Source: Vibrio owensii CAIM 1854 = LMG 25443 | GTDB lineage: Bacteria > Pseudomonadota > Gammaproteobacteria > Enterobacterales > Vibrionaceae | Direction: 5' to 3' | DNA: 52,685 bases | Assembly (NCBI RefSeq): GCF_000817815.1 | Contig: NZ_JPRD01000035.1 | Coordinates: 1-52,685, forward strand | Shown: in pieces, positions 1 through 10,400 of the stretch | How the letters are laid out: every line of letters begins with the position of its first letter | How positions within the stretch are numbered: the first letter of the stretch is position 1 | The notes under the pieces: generated by a model | Told to the model about the DNA's origin: nothing | What the model saw: the letters and a program-made list of their open reading frames with translations, nothing else | Database searches by the model: none | Program-made: the position numbers and the translations under genes

Positions 1-64
1 ACTCATTATGTTTTCCTGTTGATATTTTACAATTTTTTAAGATGAGACAAGGTAGGGAAAACAG

Positions 65-87
65 GCGGCCAGGATAACCCTGACCGC
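65..87 (-). terminator. Possible terminator hairpin after tcB
   Basis: Nine-base arms (GCGGCCAGG and CCTGACCGC, one mismatch) flank a 5-base loop, 68-90 bases beyond the tcB stop. Read on the minus strand the hairpin is followed by CTGTTTTCC, only a weak U-tract. It could end the tcA-tcB transcript. I see nothing else in bases 1-154. Confidence 0.35.
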
Positions 88-154
88 TTGGTACGATCTG
101 GGAATATTTTCGACTCCTATTGAGGTTTAGCATCCCATCTCAATTGGACTGTTC

Positions 155-3100
155 TTAACCTTGCGCAGTATCATTCTCATCTTCACTGACAACGAACCAC
201 GGCGTAGTGAATGTCCGTCGTAAGCCTCCTTTCGCGGTTTCGACTTGCCTTACTCGACCTAATGGGTCGTAGTAGTGAGTATCTGCATACAAGTCTTGTC
301 GGGCACTATCATCACAAAGGTATTTCCAGCTATTCAGGAAGTAAGGTTGGAACGTCCGGATAGCTTGTCCTTTGTTGTCATACTCCGTCTTACCAGACAC
401 CGCCCAGCGAAAGTTCGTGTTAGCCAGCAATGGATTTCCAGCCTCGTCTGTGACAAGCGAACCGCCATCTTGTCGCTGCAAAGCTTCTCCATCAACTTGA
501 CGAACTGTTGTTTGCAGTGTGCGCCCAAACCCATCCGCAAATACAGCGCTCTGTCGAACCTGCTGAGCAGCGTCGGTGTCATACCTGTCTGTGGTCAGCG
601 TGACAACATGTGGCGGCAATTTTTCCTCTCCCTCCCACGTCCAACTTTCAGGAATGTAAGTCATACTCAGGTACACTGGTAAAGGAGCCGTTAAACTCAA
701 AGCGCTATCGACCGTTTTGGGTGGCGTAAACGCTTTGTCACTGTATCCCACGGTTTGGTTATTTTCCGTACCATAAAAGCGAGCAGAGGTGACACGTCCT
801 AGAGCATCGAACGTAACTAACTTTCTATTATCATTCGCATCTGTTGTGCAGACCGGACTTAAAAATCGCCAATCATAGTCCGCGGTAGTCGTTAACCCCG
901 CTGCATCTTGTATTTTTATCACGGCACAGTCGTAAGTATCTCGAGTGACGGTTGTACCCCCTGTCAGCAACGTATCTCGGTAAGAGCTAGGAAGGAAAAA
1001 ATGCTCAAAGTCATCATACGTGGGGTAACCTTGTCGTACAGTCCAAAGCGTCAACCCTGTCTCGGTAGAGCGAGGGAACAAGTATGCTGACGATGTGTAT
1101 CCAGCTTGAACAAGGGTGTTCGAGTCAACATAAGCAGAAAGCGCGTCAACCATTGCCTTATCTAAGGTTGCTCCTTCATTGAATGCGACCAATGGTGGGA
1201 ACGCAGGCAAAAGATTTGTCTCATTACCATCAATATCGAAATACCAAGTTTGTTGTTGACCTACGAAGGTTGCCGCATTATCAGCCAAAAGGTCGCTATC
1301 TGACTGCAACGCCTCTAACGTTAATCCATCCTCAGGAACCTTAGTTGCCGGATATTCAAATGCATCTTCGCGTGTCGCATTAGGGAGCCCATGGAACCAA
1401 ATACCCTGACTAACATCCTGTAATAAATGCGTGCTGTACTGAGCTTGCGTGAGGCGCAACTTTTGTTGCTGTTTATCGAAGCTATCAGCAAACAGGGTCT
1501 CAGGTAAGCTATCAGGATATGGACTGTCTGTGGGTTGGATACGACGCGGGTAGTGGATATTAACTTGATTCAACGGCCTTCCATACTCATCACTGCTCAT
1601 TAATACTTGTTGAGTGCACTGAGGGTCACTGATGACGCGTTCGTAATAATAGCTGCGATGCTCAATCTCATGAGGCCAAACAACCGGAAAGTCGCTGCTT
1701 GCATCAATTAAACGTACTTGTGGGCGAACTTCTGTCACTGTGTACGGTACGTCTACCTGGTTACTGTTGTCATCCCCGTATAATTCACTACGCAATAACA
1801 TGCCCTTCACCCCACGGTTTAGCCAAAAAAGTGTACTATCGTCGGGAGTCAGCGTCTGTTCATTGTCGCCGCTACCACTGGTAAAGCGAGGGGTATATCC
1901 AGTAAAAGCAGCACTGTCACCTGACCAAAACTCCTTCACTAATGCCTTGTCTACTTCAGATAAACCTGTCGCGTACCAACTCCGAGTGATAGTCGGCATG
2001 TTGATTTCTGCCGCACTGCCTTGCGCGGTCAGAATATCGGTATCGTAAACTTCCACAAAACCAAACCCACGGAACTCCTTCTCACGGCCATCCCAGACTC
2101 CATGTCGATAGCTAGCGGTGCTAACCAAACGATTACCGGTGACTTCATCGGTGATCTCTGTGCATTGCAGAGTATGCAATGGAAATGGCAGATAACATGC
2201 AGGAGTGGGAAGCGCTTGCGCCAAACAGTTTGCCTTTTCATCCAGCCAATATTGGGCAGAACTTCGGTAAGTTAATGTATGATTTGCCCCCATATTATTG
2301 TTCATTCCTTTCAGGAGCCAAGGCTTAGCTTCTGATAAATGGCACACCCAATGTTGCACCGTGAGATGAGGAATGGTCATGATGAGGCTGGTGACGCCCA
2401 AGCCTTGAATATCAGCCAGTTGTAGAGTACATGTACGATCATAGTGAGTACCTTTAGGCAACGATACACGGAACGCTTCAGCAAACTGGTTGCCACTCTG
2501 ATTGAGATAAATCAGGAGGTGGTCATGCTGTGCATATATTAGGTCGGTGGTGCCAGAGCCATCGATGTCTGCTAGATAAAGTTGAGCGGGGTTAAAACTA
2601 TCTCCAGGTTGACTAAACCCAGACATCTCGATGGGTTCGCCAAAGTCACCATGTCCTAAGTTAGGCCAATAACGAACGCTATCTGCACAAATTTCCACTA
2701 AATGCTGTTGGCCACTCCCCGCCATATCACTAAAAGCAACCAACGTTCGTTCATCATTATTCACAATAGGCAGTGTGATACCGGCTGATTGGGCCACCGT
2801 TTGCGCCTGTTGCCAGCCGTCACTTGTACCACTATATAGACGCACACTTCGAGGGCCAATGAGCACCATGTCCATCAATCCAGAGCCTGTGATGTCAGCT
2901 AATTGAGTTTGAGGGTGAGCAAACTCCGTTGGTAAAGCCGATAACGGTGTGAAGGTTTGCCATTCTCGTTCCGACGTTCGCTTGTAATGCCCAGACATGC
3001 GCGGACTTGTCACGACCCATTCAAGATACCCATCTCCGTCAAGGTCCATAAGCATTCCTCCGCTTTGCAAGGAAGGAATGGATGGCAAAGGAGATGAGCG

Positions 3101-4438
3101 CTCCCAAGTCACTGCATCCTGAGAACCCCCTGTTTGGCGAATTGGCGCTCGATACCACCATGCTCCCGAATCTTGATACAAAATCCCCGCCATACCTTCA
3201 CCGTGCAAGTCAACCATCTGCCAAGGTTGTAATGCATTCAGGTTGTTCATATCGTGACGAGGCTGCCAAGTAGCTTCCGTTGGAGGGGGAAATTCTTGCC
3301 AATCGAATGTCAGAGGAGGAAGCGCACACATTGTGCCCGCTGGCTCATAAGCTACTTGACGCAGCGAGGCCAACGTCGTGACCGACAAGTTTTCGTTATA
3401 CTCCAAAACCAGTCTGGTAACTAACGTCATGCCATCACCAGTATTTTCCTCTCCGCTCAGAGCCGTCACATCGTGATACATTAACACTTGTCTACAAAGG
3501 CGACGCGTACGCAGTTCAAAGCCGAGTTCCCAACTAGAAAACATATCCTGTCGGCACAACCAATTCCCCTCTCCCGGAGCAAGCCAAGAGGGTTCGTTAT
3601 TCACATCCACCCCTCGCTCACCATAGTCCAAGACCAATGCAAACAGCCAATCAGAAGGAATTGGAGAAGCACAGATGGCCGATAGAGTACGCCCCGCTTT
3701 TTTGTTGCCATACCAAATCGAAACTGGATAACGCTGAGCTGCTGAATCTGAGTGAGCGGCGATTTCTCTAGGACTACACAAGGTGTCATCTTCAGCTCGG
3801 TATTGCCAGAATATTTGCTCACCCGTAGCGGATACGGATGACTCAATTAACCAAACCGCGTTCTGGTTCGGAACCACAGAATGATTAATGCGAGCCTGTT
3901 CCTGATATCCCAGTAAGTGTACTTGGCCATCAGAGGTGTAGATCACCCAAAAAGTGGTCGCAGCACTCGAAGAGGACACCCAATACTCCAAACGACTAAA
4001 ATCTGTTTCGGTTCGGGAGCGGTAGGCATGGACCGTAAAGCTCTCACCAAGAGACTCTCCTAATAAAGTACTGGCTTGACGGATTTCGGGAGTTCCTCCG
4101 CTCATGACTGGCACCAATACCTCTCCATCTGGGCCGACGAAAGAGTCAGTACCATCATAATGTGGCACCCCTTTATTTGTGCGAAGTCGGATAGACATCA
4201 CATTGATGTTCCAACCCATTCCGAACGGACTGTTGCCAGCACGGCTGTGATAGCTCAATTGCAAAGAAGGGGCGAAACCACGCCCAGCGCTGATTGGCAG
4301 TGGAATACTGAGCGTTGTGGCACCGTCCGGACCAGCTCCGGCGATGTCTCCTTTCAGCCCACCAATACTCCCTCCTCCTGCAGGCAGAGTAGGGGTTTCC
4401 AGTTTCAGATTATTTATATTTTGCATAAATTGATCCAA
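155..4438 (-). CDS. tcdB: Tc toxin subunit B (SpvB/TcdB family)
   Basis: TcB is the cocoon-forming subunit of ABC (Tc) toxins; it encloses the toxic C-terminal part of TcC and docks on the TcA channel. The N-terminus carries the SpvB-type opening (LPAGGGSIGGLKG, then SIPLPISAGRGFAP, residues about 18-60). Around residues 405-690 there are repeated Asp/Gly blades (DLDGDGYLEW, DITGSGLMD, DIDGSGTTDL) of the FG-GAP/beta-propeller kind that forms the TcA contact. The TcdB middle domains and RHS-like strands (YDPLGRVRQVE near the end) follow. At 1427 aa it is close to the usual 1470-1500 aa, so it is essentially complete rather than a TcB-TcC fusion. It starts 37 bases after the tcA stop, as expected for one operon. 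No tcC-like gene is visible in the 154 bases downstream. Confidence 0.95.
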   Translation of the reverse strand: MDQFMQNINNLKLETPTLPAGGGSIGGLKGDIAGAGPDGATTLSIPLPISAGRGFAPSLQLSYHSRAGNSPFGMGWNINVMSIRLRTNKGVPHYDGTDSFVGPDGEVLVPVMSGGTPEIRQASTLLGESLGESFTVHAYRSRTETDFSRLEYWVSSSSAATTFWVIYTSDGQVHLLGYQEQARINHSVVPNQNAVWLIESSVSATGEQIFWQYRAEDDTLCSPREIAAHSDSAAQRYPVSIWYGNKKAGRTLSAICASPIPSDWLFALVLDYGERGVDVNNEPSWLAPGEGNWLCRQDMFSSWELGFELRTRRLCRQVLMYHDVTALSGEENTGDGMTLVTRLVLEYNENLSVTTLASLRQVAYEPAGTMCALPPLTFDWQEFPPPTEATWQPRHDMNNLNALQPWQMVDLHGEGMAGILYQDSGAWWYRAPIRQTGGSQDAVTWERSSPLPSIPSLQSGGMLMDLDGDGYLEWVVTSPRMSGHYKRTSEREWQTFTPLSALPTEFAHPQTQLADITGSGLMDMVLIGPRSVRLYSGTSDGWQQAQTVAQSAGITLPIVNNDERTLVAFSDMAGSGQQHLVEICADSVRYWPNLGHGDFGEPIEMSGFSQPGDSFNPAQLYLADIDGSGTTDLIYAQHDHLLIYLNQSGNQFAEAFRVSLPKGTHYDRTCTLQLADIQGLGVTSLIMTIPHLTVQHWVCHLSEAKPWLLKGMNNNMGANHTLTYRSSAQYWLDEKANCLAQALPTPACYLPFPLHTLQCTEITDEVTGNRLVSTASYRHGVWDGREKEFRGFGFVEVYDTDILTAQGSAAEINMPTITRSWYATGLSEVDKALVKEFWSGDSAAFTGYTPRFTSGSGDNEQTLTPDDSTLFWLNRGVKGMLLRSELYGDDNSNQVDVPYTVTEVRPQVRLIDASSDFPVVWPHEIEHRSYYYERVISDPQCTQQVLMSSDEYGRPLNQVNIHYPRRIQPTDSPYPDSLPETLFADSFDKQQQKLRLTQAQYSTHLLQDVSQGIWFHGLPNATREDAFEYPATKVPEDGLTLEALQSDSDLLADNAATFVGQQQTWYFDIDGNETNLLPAFPPLVAFNEGATLDKAMVDALSAYVDSNTLVQAGYTSSAYLFPRSTETGLTLWTVRQGYPTYDDFEHFFLPSSYRDTLLTGGTTVTRDTYDCAVIKIQDAAGLTTTADYDWRFLSPVCTTDANDNRKLVTFDALGRVTSARFYGTENNQTVGYSDKAFTPPKTVDSALSLTAPLPVYLSMTYIPESWTWEGEEKLPPHVVTLTTDRYDTDAAQQVRQSAVFADGFGRTLQTTVRQVDGEALQRQDGGSLVTDEAGNPLLANTNFRWAVSGKTEYDNKGQAIRTFQPYFLNSWKYLCDDSARQDLYADTHYYDPLGRVRQVETAKGGLRRTFTTPWFVVSEDENDTAQG

Positions 4439-4475
4439 CCTTCCCCATAGAGATGGGGAAGGTCTGGCTCCATGG

Positions 4476-7400
4476 TTAGTCAGTAAGGATGGTGTAGCGG
4501 ATGTGCAGCACGATGTCGTTCAGGCTTTGCAGAATGCTTCGCTGCTTATTAATGTTCTCGTTAACGTTCTCGGCTTTCCCGGCATGTGGGAATGACAAGG
4601 TTAACTTGGCACTGCCGTCACCATTGATCGGCAACCCTTCAAACGGCAGGTATTTGCTGTCATTGAAGTCCAGCTGGAATTGGCCACTATCATTAATACC
4701 ATGTGAGATCGCGGTGTGCATACAGCTTTGGTGGATGCCGTTGCCATTGCCGCTGTAGCCTAACACCGCCTGAATATCTTCATACGGCCCCAATAGTGCG
4801 GGTAGCGACACGCTGATTTGTTTGATGCGACGAACCGAACTGCCACTGTTACTCAGCATAGCGTCAGGGTAATCATCTGCGATAGCCAACGCATTCAAGT
4901 CGATACTTGCAGTGAATACCTTTGATTCGGTACCCATTATTTCTACCATTCCCAAGGTGTGCGGCTGTAATGAGGACACTGTATCGTCCAACACCAGGTT
5001 GACTTCGGCATTAAATCCGGCACTATCGATTCCCATTTCCTGTGCCATCGAAACCGTACGATTCACTTCTAATGCTCGTCCATCCCACTCTAGATAAGCC
5101 GATTCCATCTGAGCTAAGTTCAACAACAATGCTTCACCGCTCAGCAATCCTGCATGGTTACCATCCCAAGCGCCGGGTTGGATAAAGAAAGAAGTATCTT
5201 GAGTTTCCCATTGGTAACCCAGCTCCGCCCTCATACAACGGGCAACCGTCAAATCGTAGAATTGGTAGAACACCGCAGACAAACGGCCTTGCATCCAGCT
5301 GTACAGTTCAACATTGCTGAATTTAGTCTTAAGAAAATCCAACTGAGTTTGAGTTTGCGCCTGTTGGATCGCTACATAGTCTTTCTGTAATTGAGCCGCT
5401 TCTAGTTGAACGGCTAAGCTATGTTGTTGTGCCTCCAATTGCGCGCATTCATGTGCAGCACTATCTCGTTGGATAGACCACTCTTGTTGACGGCGGCGAT
5501 ATTGCTCAGTGAGCGAGTGCGCTTCGGCGGCGGTTGCCAACCCTATAGCGCTAATGTCCATACCAGAAGCGATCGCCGAGGTAACAGCGCCCCAGCGACT
5601 TCCCCCCACAGCCATACCAAAGACGTTTGGCGCCATATCCAGAGCCGCACCGGCGGAACGCATTGCGTTAGCTGCCACAGACATCGAGCCGGAGGCGATG
5701 CGTTCGTTAATACTTTGACGCTCAATAGTACTAACACCTTCATTTAACAACTTTTGATAGCTATCACGTCGTGCTGTAGCGGCATCTAAGCTGGCAGACA
5801 AGACTTTTTGTTCGGCTTGTAACTGCTCGATGGTTTTGTCCTGCAACTGTTGGCTGTACTGCATCAGTTCTTGTGCTTGCGTTTGCAGTAGCGCATTGAG
5901 GGCTTCACTATCTTTGCGTTCCAAAACAGAAGATAACGTATTACCAAACTGGATCAGTTGACCAACTAGGTTACGAGCACTCTCCAACATGACAGGAAAG
6001 CGTTGAATCGCTATCGCTGCGTTGCTTGGCAGAGCATCAGAACCGCCTGCACTGGCGGCAGCGGCATTCTGCAGAGCCTTTGGATCAGCAGGCGTGGCAA
6101 ACAGAGGCAGTGTTAATGGTTGACCGTCAATACTCAGATTGTGGCGCAGATTGAACAGACGCAGCTCCAATGTTTGCCAATAACCTTTCAGTTTGTCATT
6201 TTCGCTAGGTAAGAACAACGCAGTCAATGAATTAGCAGTGCGCGCCTTCAGAGTCGTTAACTCTGAGGTCTCTCCTCGCACCAGACGTTCCATCAGCATC
6301 AAGCTTTGTTGCATCGTGGTGTCACTGGCTGCCTGCGACAATGTCGGATTGTTCCAATTGCCTTGCTCAGGCAAGTCCGGTTGCGGCCCCAGTAACTGCA
6401 GTGCACTCAGATACCACATCTTAGCTTCAGCTAAGGTATCGCGTTCTAGTTGACGATAAGCCATATCACCACGGGCGATGAGCAAGTCCAGCAGCTTCAT
6501 GAAGGTGGTGACCTTATAGTGCATCGGATCAGCCTGCGCTACCACATCGGGGTCAGTACTATCTGCTTGTGTTTCATCCCAGGCGGTATCTTCTTCCAGT
6601 GGACGAGTGTTCCATTGGCGATCCGTATGATGACGCTCTGGGAATTTACCTTCCAGATAACCCTCAGGACTGAATACGTATTTCAGCCAACGCTCGGCTT
6701 CTTCAAAATTCTGCGATTGCAGTAATTTTTCAGCAACCATCATTGGTGTGTAGTAAAACAGTTCCCAGAAATACAAGCCGTTAGCGCCGCTAAAATCCAT
6801 TGGTTCAGTTTTATCTTTCAGGGCCTGTGCACTATCAAGGCCTTCAAACAACTCGCCTTTCAGATACCAACCTTCTGGTGACGGCTTGTCCGTATCTTCG
6901 GTACGATCAAAGAATAAGCGTTCTGTCCATCCACTTTGATATTGAGCTTTGACATATAAATGATCCTTATCACCATAGGCATTCGGATGCCTAGAGAGGA
7001 AAAATTGTACCTCTGTTTTCTGATCCTTACTTAATGTCCCAGAGGCAACCGCAAACGCGTCCCCACCTTCAAAAACATCAACGTGGAATATGGTAAATTC
7101 TTTTGAATCCCCATGAATCTGTGGATCGTACGGTTCAAAAACTAATTTTACATAAGTCCCATCCCCTAACTTAGGTTCCGGTAATTTTTGTGTATCCCAA
7201 CTCAATACATTATCTAGCCCTGACTGTGCACGTTTCACGAGTTCATGTGCAAATAGCGTGTTAAGCCGAGTGCGCTTGGGGTGAGTTCTATTTTCCAAAT
7301 ATGAAGCTTGGTTGTCACCATCGATGATCTGGATGTTATCGTTAGGATTGATGTCGACGGCTTCGTTTTTGATGGCATTGATTTTGAAGTCCTGCTTGTA

Positions 7401-10400
7401 CACCACCTCACCATCTTGTTTCACCGTTAGGGTACGGGTTGTACTCAGACCATTGACAGGGATTTCGAATTCGTAATCCTTGTCAATGTTGGTCGAGCCA
7501 TTCTGGGGTAGCTCTAGCTCCCCTTCGCCCCAGTTGTAAGTAAACTTTCGACCTAGTGTGTAAGCCGAGTGACCCAAAGTGAAAGCTTGTTTCCATGTGC
7601 GACCAACACTGGCAACGACTATGTTTTGACTTTCGTGGATTGCGTTACCATCTGGATCCCTCTTAATTATATGTTTAATAGGAACAGTGATTGTGCCCGC
7701 AGGCTGACGTTTTATTAATTGTTCCTCTCCTGCAAAGGAAACTATAGCCCCACTGAAAACGCCTTCTGCGGTATACTCTATGAACAACAAGCTGGTGCTT
7801 TCCATGGTACTACCTCCTGTAACTTCGTAACATATCCGCCCATCAGGGTTACTCTCTGGATCATGGTCCGAAAAGATAATATACGCGGCGTCCCCATTGC
7901 CAAATTTAATGCCGTCGTCATCATAAAGCACCTTGCCAGTATCCTTATTTTTAACTACGACATGTATTGGATGGCCATAAGAATGCCAGCCATCCCAAAC
8001 AAACCTGACGTGGATCTCTGGTTTGCCATCATATGCAAAACCCTTATAGACATCTGTTTCATCAATACGCCATCGGCCACTTACTGTTTGAGTAGTTACC
8101 TTACCCAAAGTAACATCATAACCGTCGATTTCTGTTGTAACTTGAACATGAGCAGTAAACTCAAAATTCTCATTAACTGGTTGAGCGGTTATGTTAGCAG
8201 ATACCGCACTAAGTCCGCCTCCGGTATGGTCTTCAATCTCTCCAGGAATCACAACAGCATTCGGTTCAGTGGATATATCCTTGGTCTCAATCGTCGCTTT
8301 CGCGATATATGACAATTCCGCTGGAACCACTAAGTTATCCACGGTCTCATTCTGAATATGGGCATCACTGACTGCTAGCCAGTCAGAGTCCGTCGTATCA
8401 ATTGCCTCGTACTCTGTAACGTTAGCACTATACGACGCTGCATTGATGTAGCGAATCAACTTGTTCGGGTTCCAATTGGTGTTCAAGTTATTTGAGAACA
8501 ATGCATAAATGTCAATCCAATCATCCCCTTCAATCCACACATTTTCCATGTTGTTGTAGATAAAACCACCATAAGCAGGACCTTCACCACCTGTAGCCAT
8601 AGAGCCGTTTCCATCATAATTTCCATGAACAAGCGAATGATCATACAACATGAACAAAATTGCATTCTGTAAAGGATGGTAAGACACGTAGAGATTTAGA
8701 TTCGCTAAATCCGCGTAATCTGATTCATCAAAACTTCCTTTGAAGGAATCTTCCGACGTAATAACCTCGGGTCCTCCATTATCAAGATGATTTTCAGTAC
8801 GGGTAGTCACCTTAACGCTAAACAACTCCGGATTTTCAGGTTTAAAAACGTAGGTTTTATGACCATTAAAATTATCAAAATTATCCACTGAGCTTACATC
8901 GTGTTCATTTGGATTAACTTTAACACCATCCACTTTTACATTTATGAATTCGTCTAAAGTAGAATTCCCCGAAACATTAATAGCAAACAGATCTGAGCTA
9001 TATTTCCAAATATGAGGCGTGACTTCTGTATTCGGTAATTTACCGATAGAGCTCCCATCATCATCTGTCAGTTTAACCTTGCCAAAAAACGGAAAACTTA
9101 TCGTCGGCGCCCAGCTACCATTGATTTTCCGGTAGCTCAACTGCAAGCTGTATTGTGTCTTTTGATTCAGCTCACCATTCGAATCAACCCCGTCCGAGAC
9201 CATTTGCTGCGAGACCCAAGCGATATACAGCCGGTTATTGAAGAGAACCGGGCGCACTTCATTGTTGAATGGGGTGATTTGACCTTGAATTTCTTCCCAG
9301 TCAGTCCAAGCGGAAGCTACATAACCACCCGCTCCATCGCCAGACTCATGATTCAAGCTGCGCCAGTAGTAACGATAAGGAGTCGCGGTGCTGCGACCAA
9401 CAAAATAACTTAAGCCTTTGTTCAGTTCTGCCGCATGGTGGTAACCGCACAGCACTTTTAGGTTAGCTATATCTTCAAAACCGTTAAGATAATTGGAATA
9501 CGCCGTTTCGACCGAGTCTTTATTCAACTGGCTCTGATTCAACTCATTAAGCAATTCGCCTTGAAGACCACTTTGATTATAACGCAACGTCGGGTCAATG
9601 TAGTTTTCCGGGTAATAAGCTAATTTGGATACGCCAGCCCAAGTGCTGTAGCGTTTGTTATACGAATTCCATTGAGTAAAGAAAGCCTCCATCAATTGAT
9701 TTCGGTCAACACTCTCCTCAAGCCCTTGTAGGCAACGATTGATGTACAACTGAACACTGGAGATGGCTTCAGCGAGACGGGTTGTTGTGATTTGCCCACT
9801 CACTTGATTGTCAATCAGAAGATAATCAAATAGCTCGTCACGATTCTTTATGGATATGCTGCTAGGTAAAGAAGGAGCTACGGTATTTATGAAATAAGCA
9901 CACAGAGCGGTACTGAGCGATTCACCAAGTAGAATGTTCATCTGGTTCCGTTTGGAAGAATCCGTCATACCAGCTACAAGCGCTCCAGTAAGATTTTGCC
10001 ATTCAGAGTAAGGTTGATCAATTTCGCTGTTCAACAAATCGCCTAGAGCTTGGACCGACAACCCTAGACTGACAGATTGATCCAACCATTCCATCATAAA
10101 GACGGCTTGACTGGCGTTTAGGTTAGCCGAGTAGGCACCTACACAGTTGGCGGCCTGTGCTACTTCACTTTCTGGCATATCTAACCAACGGGCGAGCACT
10201 GCAGTATCAAGCTGATTGGTATCCAATAGAGTCAAACATTCACTGATCGCTTCACCGGCACATAATTGTAGCGTTTTATAGCGATTTAGAGCTTGTTGGG
10301 TATTCAAGTTAAGCGTCAGCTTGCCAGTCAGATTGCTTCCTAACGTTGATGGTTTATTCACCGCCAATTTTAATGCCGCTGCGTTCAATTTCCAGTATTG

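Noticed and set aside
155..4438. TcB as a truncated TcB-TcC fusion
   Set aside because: The length fits a complete TcB, and no RHS core motif of TcC follows.
5421..5747. Plus-strand ORFs within tcA and tcB (for example 108 and 197 aa)
   Set aside because: They lie opposite to intact, recognisable coding sequence and have no start signals.
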